A stretch of DNA of 64,000 bases from Rhodococcus sp. ARC_M5 (GCF_022810405.1 NZ_JALGQE010000016.1:1-64000); one strand, 5' to 3'. Positions 34,683 to 44,708 are shown, counted from the first letter of the stretch. The notes: generated by a model from the sequence alone, not told the origin. Numbers and translations are program-made.

Positions 34683-36134
34683 ATGTCCACGACAGCCGAC
34701 GACGCACTCTTCCCCCTGGAACCACAGGCCGGGAACACTGCGCCGCTACCCACGCAGACCCGCACACTCACCGGTTGGGGCCGCACTGCGCCCTCCACGG
34801 GAGAGGTGCTCTCGACCTCCGACCCCGAGCTCATCGCGAACGCGGTCAAGCAGGTCGCCGAGCAGAACGACTCCAAGCCGGCCCACCTCCGACGCGGCGT
34901 CATCGCCCGCGGCCTCGGCCGCTCCTACGGTGACAACGCGCAGAACTCCGGCGGCCTGGTCATCGACATGAATGCCTTGAACGGCATTCACAGCATCGAC
35001 GCGTCGACGCGGATCGTCGACGTCGACGGCGGCGTCAACCTCGACCAGCTGATGCGAGCGGCGCTGCCGTTCGGTCTGTGGGTACCGGTGTTGCCGGGTA
35101 CTCGTCAGGTCACCATCGGTGGTGCCATCGGCACGGACATCCACGGCAAGAACCATCACAGCGCGGGTAGCTTCGGCAACCACGTCCGGTCGATGGAACT
35201 GCTCACCGCGGACGGTCAGATCCGCCATCTGACACCGTCGGGCAAGAACGCCAAGCTCTTCTGGGCGACGGTCGGCGGCAACGGCCTGACCGGCATCATC
35301 CTGCGCGCGACCATCGAGATGACGCCAACGGAAACGGCCTACTTCATCGCCGACGGGGACGTCACCAGCACCCTCGACGAGACCATCGCCCTGCACAGCG
35401 ACGGCAGCGAGAACAACTACGACTACTCGAGTGCCTGGTTCGACGCGGTCGCTCCGCCGCCCAAGCTCGGCCGCGCAGCCCTCTCCCGTGGATCGCTTGC
35501 AACGCTGGACCAGCTGCCCGCCAAACTTCAGAAGGACCCGCTGCGGTTCAACGCCAAACCGCTGGTGACGTTCCCGGACGTGTTCCCCAACGGCCTGGCC
35601 AACAAGTACACGTTCTCCGCCGTCGGCGAGGTCTGGTACCGCAAGGCCGGCAACTACCGGAACAAGGTTCAGAGCCTGACGGCGTTCTATCACCCGCTGG
35701 ACATGTTCGGTGAGTGGAACCGCGCCTACGGCTCCAAGGGATTCCTGCAGTACCAGTTCGTGGTGCCGCCGGAGGCCATCGACGAGTTCAAGAAGATCAT
35801 CGTCGACATCCAGAAGTCCGGGCACTACTCGTTCCTCAACGTGTTCAAGCTGTTCGGACCCGGAAACAAAGCGCCACTGAGCTTTCCGATTCCCGGATGG
35901 AACATCTGCGTCGACTTCCCGATCAAGCCGGGCTTGAACGAATTCGTCCGCGAACTCGACAAGCGGGTGCTCGAATTCGGTGGTCGTCTCTACACCGCGA
36001 AGGACTCGCGCACCGACGCCGAGACGTTCCACTCGATGTACCCGCGGATCGACGAATGGATCAAGGTTCGCCGATCCGTTGACCCCACAGGCGTTTTCGC
36101 CTCCGATATGGCAAGAAGGTTGGAACTGCTGTGA
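34683..36134 (+). CDS. dprE1: Decaprenylphosphoryl-ribose oxidase DprE1
   Basis: This 483-residue FAD enzyme oxidises decaprenyl-phosphoryl ribose to the 2-keto form, the first half of epimerisation to the arabinose donor. The FAD domain shows [26 protein letters not shown] and [40 protein letters not shown]. The substrate domain has [30 protein letters not shown] with C409, equivalent to the benzothiazinone-reactive C387 of M. tuberculosis, and K440, equivalent to catalytic K418. It is about 20 residues longer at the N-terminus than the mycobacterial enzyme. The stop overlaps the dprE2 start. Confidence 0.97.
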   Translation: MSTTADDALFPLEPQAGNTAPLPTQTRTLTGWGRTAPSTGEVLSTSDPELIANAVKQVAEQNDSKPAHLRRGVIARGLGRSYGDNAQNSGGLVIDMNALNGIHSIDASTRIVDVDGGVNLDQLMRAALPFGLWVPVLPGTRQVTIGGAIGTDIHGKNHHSAGSFGNHVRSMELLTADGQIRHLTPSGKNAKLFWATVGGNGLTGIILRATIEMTPTETAYFIADGDVTSTLDETIALHSDGSENNYDYSSAWFDAVAPPPKLGRAALSRGSLATLDQLPAKLQKDPLRFNAKPLVTFPDVFPNGLANKYTFSAVGEVWYRKAGNYRNKVQSLTAFYHPLDMFGEWNRAYGSKGFLQYQFVVPPEAIDEFKKIIVDIQKSGHYSFLNVFKLFGPGNKAPLSFPIPGWNICVDFPIKPGLNEFVRELDKRVLEFGGRLYTAKDSRTDAETFHSMYPRIDEWIKVRRSVDPTGVFASDMARRLELL

Positions 36135-36895
36135 CGATAGATGCCGTCGGTAACCCCCAGACGATTCTGGTTCTGGGTGGCACCAGCGAGATCGGTCTCG
36201 CGATCACCGAGGAGTACCTGTCGAAGTCCCCGGCACGTGTCATCCTCGCTGCGCTGCCGAACGATCCGCTGCGCGAAAGTGCCGTCGCACAACTGACGGC
36301 CAAGGGCGCGAAGGCCGTCGACGTCATCGACTTCGATGCACTCGACACCGCCTCGCACCCGAAAGTCATCGACGCGGCCTGGGCCAAGGGTGACGTCGAC
36401 GTCGCCATCGTGGCTTTCGCCGTCGACTTCGATGCCGAGCAGCTCTGGCAGGACCAGCGCAAGGCCGTCCTCGCCGCGAACATCAACTACACCGCCTCCG
36501 TCTCGGTCGGCGTGCTGCTGGGCGAGAAGATGAAGGCGCAGGCCTACGGCCGCATCATCGTCATGTCCTCGGTGGCAGGCGAGCGGGTACGTCGCTCCAA
36601 CTTCGTCTACGGCTCCACCAAGGCCGGACTCGACGGGTTCTACCTCGGACTCGGAGAAGCGTTGCGCGAGTTCGGACCTCGGGTCACCGTCGTTCGCCCG
36701 GGCATGGTGCGCACCAAGTTCAGCGCGCACGTCAAGGAAGCCCCGATGACGGTCGACAAGGAGGTCATCGCGAAGCTCGCGGTGAACGCGTCACGCAAGG
36801 GCACTCCACTCATCTGGACTCCTGCGCCGTGGCGTCTGGTGATGATGGTGCTGCGGCACGTACCGCGGCCGATCTTCCGCAAGCTGCCCATCTGA
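36131..36895 (+). CDS. dprE2: Decaprenylphosphoryl-2-keto-ribose reductase DprE2
   Basis: This 254-residue short-chain dehydrogenase reduces the DprE1 product with NADH to give decaprenyl-phosphoryl arabinose. It starts at a GTG overlapping the dprE1 stop (GTGA). The Rossmann site is [20 protein letters not shown], the catalytic serine is in [17 protein letters not shown] and the YxxxK is [19 protein letters not shown]. The C-terminal [20 protein letters not shown] is the family membrane-facing tail. The product is used by AftA, which begins 5 nt downstream, and by the Emb enzymes. Confidence 0.96.
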   Translation: MTIDAVGNPQTILVLGGTSEIGLAITEEYLSKSPARVILAALPNDPLRESAVAQLTAKGAKAVDVIDFDALDTASHPKVIDAAWAKGDVDVAIVAFAVDFDAEQLWQDQRKAVLAANINYTASVSVGVLLGEKMKAQAYGRIIVMSSVAGERVRRSNFVYGSTKAGLDGFYLGLGEALREFGPRVTVVRPGMVRTKFSAHVKEAPMTVDKEVIAKLAVNASRKGTPLIWTPAPWRLVMMVLRHVPRPIFRKLPI

Positions 36896-36900
36896 TTTCG

Positions 36901-38790
36901 ATGACAATCGGGGTTGCACCGGCTCGAAGAACCGCCTCTGCCGTCGGCGAGATCGCTGCCGGTGTTCTTGTCGCCGTCGTGGTGGCGACGGTCGGGTTGT
37001 ACGCCTTCTCACTGGTTCAGTGGCCTGCGTTCAACTCGTCCAACGTCACCCGCGCCATCACGACGCTCGGGCAGGTGGTTGCCGCAGCACTGTTCGCCGC
37101 GTCGATCTACCTGTACCGGATTCACAAGTGGCCGTGGATCGCTCGGCTCGCAGCGTGGATCGGGCTGAGCGGATTCGTCACCGTCACCCTCGGGATGCCG
37201 CTGGCTGCAACCAAGCTCTACCTGTTCGGCATCTCCGTCGACCAGGAGTTTCGCACCGAATACCTGACGCGGCTGACGGACTCGGCGTCGTTGCGCGACA
37301 TGACGTACGCAGACATTCCGCCGTTCTACCCGGCCGGCTGGTTCTGGCTCGGCGGACGCGTCGGCAATCTGCTGGGCATGGACGGCTGGGAAGTGTTCAA
37401 GCCCTACGCAATCGGGCTGCTCGCCGTCACCGCTGTCGTGTCGTTCGTGCTGTGGAAGGCCCTGATCCGAGCCGACTGGGCCGTCGCCGTCAGCGCCGTC
37501 ACCACCGCACTCGTCGTCGCCCACGCCTCCCCCGAGGCATACAGCGCCGTGATCGTGATGCTCTTCGCTCCCGCGCTCGTCCTCGCCTGGGGAGCGCTGC
37601 ACCGCACCGCATCGGGTGGGTGGGGAGCGGTGGTCGGCACCGGGCTCTTCCTCGGCCTGGCCGCGACGTTCTACACCCTGTACCTCGGTTTGGCGGCGTT
37701 CACCGTCGTACTCATGGCGCTGTTCGCCGCCGTCCTCGCCTATCGCGAGCGGAAGTCCTGGAACGTACTGGTTCCCATCGCGATCAAGGTCGCCGCGATC
37801 GCCGCGATCTCGGGCCTCATCGCCGCGACCGTGTGGCTGCCGTACCTGGTCGAATTCCTGCGCGGCGCGCCGAGCACATCGGGCACGGCCCTGCACTACC
37901 TACCGGAAGCCGGTGCGACACTTCCGTTCCCGATGTTCGAGTTCTCCCTGATGGGCGTACTGTGCCTCATCGGCACGGTGTGGGTGGCGGTTCGATTCTC
38001 GTCCTCGCGCCGAGCGCAGGCACTCGGCGTCGGCGTCGTCTCCATCTACCTGTGGACGCTGCTCTCCATGGCCGCCACGGCCGCGGGCACCACGTTGCTC
38101 TCGTTCCGCCTCGAAGCCGTGCTGATCGTATTGCTCGGTAGCGCAGGCGTTTTCGGCTTCCTCGAAGGCAGCCACGCGATCTACCAGGCCATCAACGAGC
38201 CACCGAAGTTCCGTATCGCCGCTGTCGTCGTAGCGGCCATCGGTGCCATGACCTACGCGCAGAACATCCCCCAGGTACTGCAGACCGAGATCACCGTCGC
38301 GTACTCCGACACCGACGGCGACGGCAACCGCGCCGACATGCGCCCACCGAGCGCGGTCTCGTACTACCGCGAGGTCGACGCCGCCCTGACCGAGCAAACC
38401 CAGCGCCCGCGCGACGAGACCGTCGTACTGACCGCGGACACGTCGTTCCTCAGCTACTACCCGTACTTCGGCTTCCAAGGACTGACCTCGCACTACGCCA
38501 ACCCACTGGCGCAGTTCGATCAGCGAGCCGGCGCCATCGAGCAGTGGACCGAACTCGAGACACCCGATCAATTGATCGACGCGCTCGACAACAGCCAGTG
38601 GCGTGCGCCCGACGCCTTCCTGTTCCGCCGCGGCGCGGACGGCTACACGTTGAGACTGGCCGAGGACGTCTACCCCAACGATCCGAACGTGCGCCGCTAC
38701 ACCGTCACCTTCCCCGATTCACTGTTCGAGGACCCACGCTTCACCGTGACCGATATCGGCCCCTTCGCTCTGGTGGTGCGCACGAGTTGA
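36901..38790 (+). CDS. aftA: Arabinofuranosyltransferase AftA
   Basis: This 629-residue GT85 membrane enzyme adds the first arabinose to galactan. The ATG at 36901 follows dprE2 by 5 nt. About eleven membrane spans and a periplasmic C-terminal domain (about residues 460-629) are seen. The first large loop has the catalytic-type motif LFGISVDQEFRTEYLTRLTDSASLRDMTYADIPPFYPAGWFWLGGR, with D114 and E116 in the GT-C position. It converges on the AraC gene, with 11 bp between stops, and in contrast to mycobacteria is not directly followed by emb genes. Confidence 0.93.
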   Translation: MTIGVAPARRTASAVGEIAAGVLVAVVVATVGLYAFSLVQWPAFNSSNVTRAITTLGQVVAAALFAASIYLYRIHKWPWIARLAAWIGLSGFVTVTLGMPLAATKLYLFGISVDQEFRTEYLTRLTDSASLRDMTYADIPPFYPAGWFWLGGRVGNLLGMDGWEVFKPYAIGLLAVTAVVSFVLWKALIRADWAVAVSAVTTALVVAHASPEAYSAVIVMLFAPALVLAWGALHRTASGGWGAVVGTGLFLGLAATFYTLYLGLAAFTVVLMALFAAVLAYRERKSWNVLVPIAIKVAAIAAISGLIAATVWLPYLVEFLRGAPSTSGTALHYLPEAGATLPFPMFEFSLMGVLCLIGTVWVAVRFSSSRRAQALGVGVVSIYLWTLLSMAATAAGTTLLSFRLEAVLIVLLGSAGVFGFLEGSHAIYQAINEPPKFRIAAVVVAAIGAMTYAQNIPQVLQTEITVAYSDTDGDGNRADMRPPSAVSYYREVDAALTEQTQRPRDETVVLTADTSFLSYYPYFGFQGLTSHYANPLAQFDQRAGAIEQWTELETPDQLIDALDNSQWRAPDAFLFRRGADGYTLRLAEDVYPNDPNVRRYTVTFPDSLFEDPRFTVTDIGPFALVVRTS

Positions 38791-38801
38791 ACGCGAACGC
38801 A

Positions 38802-39812
38802 CTACCTCGGCGATGCGGTGTGAGATCGAAATTCCCTCGGTGAGCGTCCGGTCCATCGCGTGAAGGCGTGCGAGAAACTGGCGACGTCGCTGTAGCCGAG
38901 TTCGGCGGCGATCTCCCCTACCGTCACCGAACTGTCGAGCAGACGCACGGTCGCGCGCTCCTGAAGGAACGCCTGGCGCACCGCACGGAACGTGGTTCCC
39001 TCGTTGCCGAGCTTCCGTTTGAGGGAACTGGTCGAGATGGCCATTCTCCGTGCACAGTGCGCACTGTTCGTGCAGTCGCGGTCGGTGTCGAACAGCGCGC
39101 GCACGGTGTCCGTGTACGACTTCGCGCGACGGCCGTCGACAGCCTTCTTCAGTTCCGCGATCCCGAGTTGATACGACAACGAATCGGAGAACCGGCATGC
39201 CTCGGCGAGGATGGACGCAGGCACGAAGACGAACGGTGACGGCGCATCGAACACGATCCGCCGGATCTCGTCGTCGTCGAGCGTATCCCGCACCGGCGTC
39301 GGGATATCGAGGTGAAGTTCGACCGCGTGCGCCGAGCCGGCGAGCATGCCGATCAAACGAAGAAGGCACGAACCGGCGTACGCGACAGCAATGCTGTCGA
39401 GCCCGTCGTCCCCCGTGCGCCCGGCGAGTCCGATGGTCAACCCTCGATCGGTGTGGTGGATGTGCACGGCGAGAGCCGTGGAAATCAGCGGTAGGAACTC
39501 CAGCAACTCGACCATCTCTGCCACCGATCCGGCACTGATCAGCGGGAGACTGAGACGGCCGAACGACGTGGGCTGCACGTATCGCGCGAACGTCGCGCCG
39601 AGCCGGAACCCCTGTTGGCGGTCGAGATCCGGGTACACCTCCCGAAACCACCGCAGCGGCACCTGTCCGTCGCGAGTGACCAGCTCCGTCATGCTGACGC
39701 CGTCACGAACCAAGATGCGCCGGAACGCCGCTTCGGCCCGCTCGCCCAGCGCGCCACTACCGAGCAGCTGCGCGAAGGCGAGCGGGGGCACTCCCGACTC
39801 CTCGACTCCCAC
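38802..39812 (-). CDS. AraC-family activator of the CYP153 operon
   Basis: This 336-residue protein starts at a GTG at 39812; the frame stays open into the divergent ferredoxin gene, so the start is chosen by family length. The N-terminal part (about 20-200) is an arabinose-binding-like regulatory domain common to fatty-acid or alkane-responsive AraC proteins. The C-terminal domain has two helix-turn-helices: NSAHCARRMAISTSSLKRKLGNEGTTFRAVRQAFLQERA and VTVGEIAAELGYSDVASFSHAFTRWTGRSPREFR. An AraC gene next to CYP153-ferredoxin-reductase genes is the standard arrangement of bacterial alkane hydroxylase operons. It probably activates the divergent genes. Confidence 0.85.
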   Translation of the reverse strand: MGVEESGVPPLAFAQLLGSGALGERAEAAFRRILVRDGVSMTELVTRDGQVPLRWFREVYPDLDRQQGFRLGATFARYVQPTSFGRLSLPLISAGSVAEMVELLEFLPLISTALAVHIHHTDRGLTIGLAGRTGDDGLDSIAVAYAGSCLLRLIGMLAGSAHAVELHLDIPTPVRDTLDDDEIRRIVFDAPSPFVFVPASILAEACRFSDSLSYQLGIAELKKAVDGRRAKSYTDTVRALFDTDRDCTNSAHCARRMAISTSSLKRKLGNEGTTFRAVRQAFLQERATVRLLDSSVTVGEIAAELGYSDVASFSHAFTRWTGRSPREFRSHTASPR

Positions 39813-39909
39813 GTGAGCCAAATTAACAACAAATCGACGCGTTCGAGCCTGGTTCGGCAAGACCGTCGCAGAGAGACTTGGAACACAGTTACTCAGCGAG
39901 GAGAACACC

Positions 39910-40230
39910 ATGGCCGACGTCACCTTTGTCACGCACGACGGCGAGAAGCACGAGGCGCCGCTGACCGAGGGCACATCCCTCATGCAGATCGCCGTCGACA
40001 ACAACATCCCGGGTATCGACGGGGACTGCGGCGGCGAAGCAGCCTGCGGAACCTGTCACGTCGTCGTCGACGAGGCATGGAGCGACGTCGTCGGCACCAA
40101 CGACGAGGTCGAGGAAGACATGCTCGCCATGAACCCCGAGCGTGAGCCGACATCTCGGCTCTCGTGCCAGATGACCGCGCGCGAATCCTGGGACGGCTTG
40201 ACGGTCCGCGTTCCCGAATTCCAGATCTGA
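39910..40230 (+). CDS. [2Fe-2S] ferredoxin of the P450 system
   Basis: This 106-residue electron carrier is of the adrenodoxin/putidaredoxin/rhodocoxin type. The cluster ligands are C40, C46, C49 (CGGEAACGTC) and C86 (LSCQM). The C-terminal region EPTSRLSCQMTARESWDGLTVRVPEFQI is typical. It passes electrons from the reductase at 41643 to the P450 at 40254. A GAGGAGA site precedes the ATG. It is the first gene of a three-gene operon. Confidence 0.94.
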   Translation: MADVTFVTHDGEKHEAPLTEGTSLMQIAVDNNIPGIDGDCGGEAACGTCHVVVDEAWSDVVGTNDEVEEDMLAMNPEREPTSRLSCQMTARESWDGLTVRVPEFQI

Positions 40231-40253
40231 CCTGCGGACCGGAGGAGAGAACA

Positions 40254-41642
40254 ATGAGTATCGCCGACACCGTCGCGACCACCGCGAGATCCATCATCCC
40301 GATGGAACTGCAGATCCGCGGCGCGCACCTCTACGACAAGACGCGCCGGATCGTGACCCGCACCGACGGCCAGGTCATGTTCACCGAGACCCCTATACCG
40401 CCGGTCGACGACGTCGATCTCGCCGATATCGACCTGAGCAACCCGTTTCTGTACCGCCAGGGGCTCTGGAAGTCGTACTTCGAGCGGGTCCGCAACGAAG
40501 CGCCGGTGCACTTCCAGCCGAACAGCCCGTTCGGGCCTTTTTGGTCCGTCACCCGGCATGCGGACATCATCGCTGTCGACAAGAACCACAAGGTGTTCTC
40601 GGCGGAGCCGTTCATCATCATCGGCAAGCCCCCGCGCTTCATGGATATCGCCATGTTCATCGCGATGGACCCCCCGCGGCACGACTCTCAGCGTGCCGCG
40701 GTCCAAGGGGTGGTGGCCCCGAAGAACCTCCGCGAGATGGAGGACCTGATCCGGTCCCGGGTTCAGGAAGTCCTCGACGACCTTCCCGTGAACCAGCCGT
40801 TCGACTGGGTTCGCACGGTGTCCGTCGAACTCACGGCGCGGATGCTGGCGACGTTGCTCGATTTCCCGTACGAGCAGCGACACAAGCTCGTGGAGTGGTC
40901 GGACCTGGCGACGGCAATGGAACAGACCAACGGTGGCCCCTCGGACAACGACGAGGTGTTCGGTGCCATGGTCGACGCGGCCAAGGGGCTGAGCGCTCTC
41001 TGGCACGACAAGGCCGCTCGGAAAGCAGCAGGAGAAGAGCCCGGCTTCGACCTGATCTCGTTGCTGCAAGCCAACGACGACACGAAGGACCTCATCGACC
41101 GGCCGCTGGAGTTCCTGGGAAATCTCACCCTGCTCATCGTCGGCGGTAACGACACCACACGTAACTCGATGAGCGGTGGGGTGTTGGCGCTCAACGAGTT
41201 TCCCGATCAGTTCGAGAAGCTGAAGGCGAATCCCGATCTCGTACCCGGCATGGTGTCGGAGATCATCCGCTGGCAGACCCCGCTGGCCTACATGCGCAGG
41301 ATCGCGAAGGAAGACACGATCCTGAACGGCCAGTTCATCCGCAAGGGCGACAAGGTGGTCATGTGGTACGCCTCTGGCAACCGTGACGAGCGCGTGTTCG
41401 ATCGGCCGAACGACTTCGTCATCGACCGCAAGAACGCACGCAACCACATCGCGTTCGGGTTCGGCGTGCACCGGTGCATGGGCAACAGGCTCGCCGAGAT
41501 GCAACTCCGAATCCTCTGGGAAGAACTACTGATTCGCTTCGAGAACATCGAGGTGGTCGGGAAACCCGAGTACGTGCAGTCGAACTTCGTGAGAGGCATA
41601 TCCAAGATGATGGTCACCCTCACCCCGAAGCAGCAGGCTTAA
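40254..41642 (+). CDS. Cytochrome P450, CYP153-type alkane hydroxylase
   Basis: This 462-residue P450 begins at an ATG with a strong GGAGGAGA site. The CYP153 pattern is clear: FWSVTRHADIIAVDKNHKVFSAEPF, the I-helix LLIVGGNDTTRNSMSGGVLAL, the K-helix EIIRWQTPLAYMRRIAKED, and the heme loop HIAFGFGVHRCMGNRLAEMQLRILWEEL with the heme cysteine C408. CYP153A enzymes hydroxylate medium-chain alkanes at the terminal carbon and also use fatty acids or terpenes. It is flanked by its own ferredoxin and reductase, giving a complete three-component system. The family is assigned by motif; the exact substrate is unknown. Confidence 0.9.
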   Translation: MSIADTVATTARSIIPMELQIRGAHLYDKTRRIVTRTDGQVMFTETPIPPVDDVDLADIDLSNPFLYRQGLWKSYFERVRNEAPVHFQPNSPFGPFWSVTRHADIIAVDKNHKVFSAEPFIIIGKPPRFMDIAMFIAMDPPRHDSQRAAVQGVVAPKNLREMEDLIRSRVQEVLDDLPVNQPFDWVRTVSVELTARMLATLLDFPYEQRHKLVEWSDLATAMEQTNGGPSDNDEVFGAMVDAAKGLSALWHDKAARKAAGEEPGFDLISLLQANDDTKDLIDRPLEFLGNLTLLIVGGNDTTRNSMSGGVLALNEFPDQFEKLKANPDLVPGMVSEIIRWQTPLAYMRRIAKEDTILNGQFIRKGDKVVMWYASGNRDERVFDRPNDFVIDRKNARNHIAFGFGVHRCMGNRLAEMQLRILWEELLIRFENIEVVGKPEYVQSNFVRGISKMMVTLTPKQQA

Positions 41643-42833
41643 GTGAGCGCCGAGCGCGCAGTGATCGTCGGCGCCAGCCACGCCGGCGCTCAGCTCGCCG
41701 CACATCTGCGACGCGAGAAGTGGGCGGGGGACATAGTTCTCATCGGTGACGAGGGGACATTGCCCTACCAGCGGCCTCCCTTGTCGAAGGCGTATCTGGC
41801 CGGCACCTCGACCCTAGAGGCCATGGCCATCCGCGGAGCGGATTTCTACGACAAACAGAACATCGAGCTGGTCGATGGTTCGGTGACCAGCATCGATCGG
41901 GAGGCTCGCACGGTCACATTCGATACCGGAGTCACGCAGTCGTACAGCAAGCTCGCCCTGTGCACCGGTGCGCGAACTCGCCGATTGACAACTCCCGGAG
42001 CAGATTTGGCGGGCATTCACTACCTGCGCACCGCCGCCGACTCCGCATCGCTACGCTCGGCCGCGACGCCGGGCACACGGGTAGTCGTCGTCGGTGGCGG
42101 TTACATCGGTTTGGAAACCGCAGCGTCCCTCCGGGCATCGGGTCTCGACGTCACCGTCGTCGAGGCTGCGGAGCGTGTTCTGGAACGCGTCACCGCACCG
42201 GTGGTCTCGGAGTTCTTCACCCGAATCCACCGCGAGGCGGGCGTAGACATTCGAACGCGGGCCCTCGTGGAGGAGTTCCGCGGAGACAGCCATGTGCGCG
42301 AGGTCGTGCTGGCCGGCGGAGACACGCTACCGGCAGATCTGGTCGTCATCGGAGTGGGCATCGTGCCCAACACCGAACTCGCCGAATCAGCAGGAATCAC
42401 CGTCGAGAACGGCATCGTCATCGACGATCGGGCACGCACCAACGATCCCTACATCGTCGCCGCCGGTGACTGCGCCGCCTACGACGTTCCACGCTACTCC
42501 CGACGCGTTCGCCTCGAATGCGTCTCCGCCGCAATCGAACACGCGAAGGTGGCGGCATCGACCATGACCGGAGGGTCCGCCACCATCACCGCGCTTCCGT
42601 GGTTCTGGTCCGACCAGTACGACCTCAAGCTTCAGATCGCCGGACTCAACACCGGATACGACGAGGTCGTCATCGACGGCGACCCGGAGCGCGATCGCGA
42701 CTTCACCTGCTACTACCTCCGCAGCAGCGAACTCATCGCCGCAGACTGCATCAACCGCCCGCGCGATTTCATGAACAGCAAGAAGAAAATCGCCGAGCAT
42801 TCCACAATCGAACGCGCGGAATTGATCGGATAG
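41643..42833 (+). CDS. FAD-dependent ferredoxin reductase of the P450 system
   Basis: This 396-residue protein of the putidaredoxin/rhodocoxin reductase family starts at a GTG directly after the P450 stop. The FAD site is AVIVGASHAGAQLAAHLRREKW, followed by LPYQRPPLSKAYLAG. The NADH site is VVVVGGGYIGLETAASLRASG and the second FAD motif is PYIVAAGDCAAYDVPRYSRRVRLECVSAAIEHAKVAA. The C-terminal domain has PWFWSDQYDLKLQIAGL. It transfers electrons from NADH to the ferredoxin at 39910. It is the last gene of the alkane hydroxylase operon. Confidence 0.93.
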   Translation: MSAERAVIVGASHAGAQLAAHLRREKWAGDIVLIGDEGTLPYQRPPLSKAYLAGTSTLEAMAIRGADFYDKQNIELVDGSVTSIDREARTVTFDTGVTQSYSKLALCTGARTRRLTTPGADLAGIHYLRTAADSASLRSAATPGTRVVVVGGGYIGLETAASLRASGLDVTVVEAAERVLERVTAPVVSEFFTRIHREAGVDIRTRALVEEFRGDSHVREVVLAGGDTLPADLVVIGVGIVPNTELAESAGITVENGIVIDDRARTNDPYIVAAGDCAAYDVPRYSRRVRLECVSAAIEHAKVAASTMTGGSATITALPWFWSDQYDLKLQIAGLNTGYDEVVIDGDPERDRDFTCYYLRSSELIAADCINRPRDFMNSKKKIAEHSTIERAELIG

Positions 42834-42925
42834 GTTGTATTTCGGCCCGCTCGCATTGCCGGGAGCCGGCGATCCTCACCGTGTGACCCAGGTCGTTCGA
42901 GTTTTCGCCCATCGTGATCTTTCTG

Positions 42926-42938
42926 TAACCTCGACGCG
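42926..42938 (+). promoter_or_regulatory. Probable leaderless -10 box of the GT-C gene at 42939
   Basis: TAACCT at 42926-42931 fits TANNNT and ends 7 nt before the ATG at 42939. No purine-rich ribosome site precedes the start, consistent with a leaderless message. A clear -35 was not seen. Confidence 0.45.
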
Positions 42939-44708
42939 ATGACCACCCACGACCAGAGCGTTCTCGAGCGGCAGCCGACTACGGCACCGGCTCGACACTC
43001 CGGCGTCGGACGTGGTGATGTCGTTGCGGCAGTCGGATTTCTGATCGCCGCCCTGTACGTCCTGCAGGGTCAATGGCGCAATCTGGGTGGCGGCTACCTC
43101 TACAACAGCGGCCAGGACCAGACGATGTGGGAGTGGTTCTTCTCCGTCGCCGCGCATTCGGTTGCTTCACTGGACAACCCGCTGTGGAGCGACCTGCAGA
43201 ACTACCCGCTCGGGGTGAATCTGATGGCGAACACGGCGATGTTCGGTATCTCCATCCCGCTTGCCCCGATCACGTTGCTCTTCGGACCCACCGTGACCTG
43301 GGCGATTGCCCTCACCGTCGGCCTGGCCGGCACCGCGTTCGCGTGGTACTGGTTGTTCTCTCGTCAGCTCAACGCGTCCAAGGGTGCCGCTGCCATGGGC
43401 GGTGCGCTGTGCGGCTTCGCACCCGGCGCAATCTCCCACGCCAACGGCCACCCCAATTTCGTGGTTCTGTTCCTGCTTCCGGTCATCGCGATGCTGGTCA
43501 CGCGCATCGCACACGGCGGCGGAACCACCAAGAACACCGTCGGACTGGGCCTGATCGTCGCGCTGCAGATCCTGCTCGGTGAAGAACCCCTGCTGATCTT
43601 CGCGATGTCGTTCGCCATTTTCGCCGTCGTCTACTACCTGTCGCGCCCGCGTTCGCTGTGGCCCGCCGTCCGCAACGCCGTTCCCCGACTCGCGGTGTCG
43701 GCCGGTATCGCGTTGACGCTCGTCGCATTTCCGCTGTGGTGGCAGTTCTTCGGCCCGCAGTCGTACTCGTTCCTCGAACACGGACCGATGGGCAACGACG
43801 CCAAGGCCCTGTTCCAGTTCCCGGCGCAATCCCTCGGCGGCGAGGCGACGCCGGGGCAGAACGTCCGCATCAACGCCACCGAGGAGAACGCGTACTTCGG
43901 CTGGCCGCTGCTGGTGCTGTGCCTCGTGGCAGCGGTGTGGATGTGGCGCGTCGCGTGCGCCCGGGCTGCCGCCGCGACCGCGATCGTCATGAGCGTGCTC
44001 TCGCTCGGTGCAACGCTGGTGATCGGCAAGGACGACACCGGCATCACGCTGCCGTGGACGAAGCTCGCCGAGTACCCACTCGTCGAATCCGTGCTCGAGA
44101 CCCGCTTCGCGTTGGGCGCGGTGCCCGCCCTGGCCCTGCTGCTCGTTCTGGCCACCGACCGCACCGTTCGCAACGGACTTCGCCCGCTGCCTGCGTTCTG
44201 GATCGCCGGACTCGCCCTCGCCCTCGTACCACTGATCCCGACGCCGCTTCTTGCCGTCGACAAGTCCCCGACCCCGCAGTTCTTCGCCGACGGTGACTGG
44301 CAGAACTACGTCGACGACGGTTCCGTCGTCACCGTTCCCCTGCCACGGCCCGAGGATGCGCGTCCGCTGCGCTGGCAGATGGACGCCGACATGGGCTTCA
44401 GGCTCGCCGCCGGATACTTCGTCGGACCGAGCGACAAAGAAGACAAGGTCGCCAAGTACGGGGCCGTCGACCGTCCGACGGCGTTGCTGCTCGGCTCGGT
44501 CTACGACTCGGGCAACGTCCCCGAGATCACCACGGATCAGCGCAGTCAGGCTGCGCAGGACATGGCCTTCTGGGAGGCCGACGTCGTGGTGCTGCCGCCG
44601 AGCGAGAACACCATAGCCCTGCGCACCACCGTCACCGACCTCGTCGGTGTCGAGCCTCGATACACCGGTGGCGTGTGGGTGTGGGATGTGCGGACGCTCG
44701 TCCCATAG
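42939..44708 (+). CDS. GT-C-like multi-spanning membrane protein, unassigned
   Basis: This 589-residue protein has about twelve membrane spans and a C-terminal extracytoplasmic domain (about 445-589). The first loop reads GGYLYNSGQDQTMWEWFFSVAAHSVASLDNPLWSDLQNYPLGVNLMANT. D60 lies in the GT-C catalytic position and an aromatic-rich stretch follows. It is directly upstream of the first emb gene (10-bp gap) and downstream of the P450 operon, and there is no gene here in M. tuberculosis. It probably transfers a sugar from a polyprenyl phosphate during arabinogalactan or lipoarabinomannan assembly. The specific role is unknown. Confidence 0.65.
   Translation: MTTHDQSVLERQPTTAPARHSGVGRGDVVAAVGFLIAALYVLQGQWRNLGGGYLYNSGQDQTMWEWFFSVAAHSVASLDNPLWSDLQNYPLGVNLMANTAMFGISIPLAPITLLFGPTVTWAIALTVGLAGTAFAWYWLFSRQLNASKGAAAMGGALCGFAPGAISHANGHPNFVVLFLLPVIAMLVTRIAHGGGTTKNTVGLGLIVALQILLGEEPLLIFAMSFAIFAVVYYLSRPRSLWPAVRNAVPRLAVSAGIALTLVAFPLWWQFFGPQSYSFLEHGPMGNDAKALFQFPAQSLGGEATPGQNVRINATEENAYFGWPLLVLCLVAAVWMWRVACARAAAATAIVMSVLSLGATLVIGKDDTGITLPWTKLAEYPLVESVLETRFALGAVPALALLLVLATDRTVRNGLRPLPAFWIAGLALALVPLIPTPLLAVDKSPTPQFFADGDWQNYVDDGSVVTVPLPRPEDARPLRWQMDADMGFRLAAGYFVGPSDKEDKVAKYGAVDRPTALLLGSVYDSGNVPEITTDQRSQAAQDMAFWEADVVVLPPSENTIALRTTVTDLVGVEPRYTGGVWVWDVRTLVP

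Noticed and set aside
34415-34903. Leftward frame across the dprE1 start
   Set aside because: It overlaps the N-terminus of dprE1 and the probable promoter; no coding motif.
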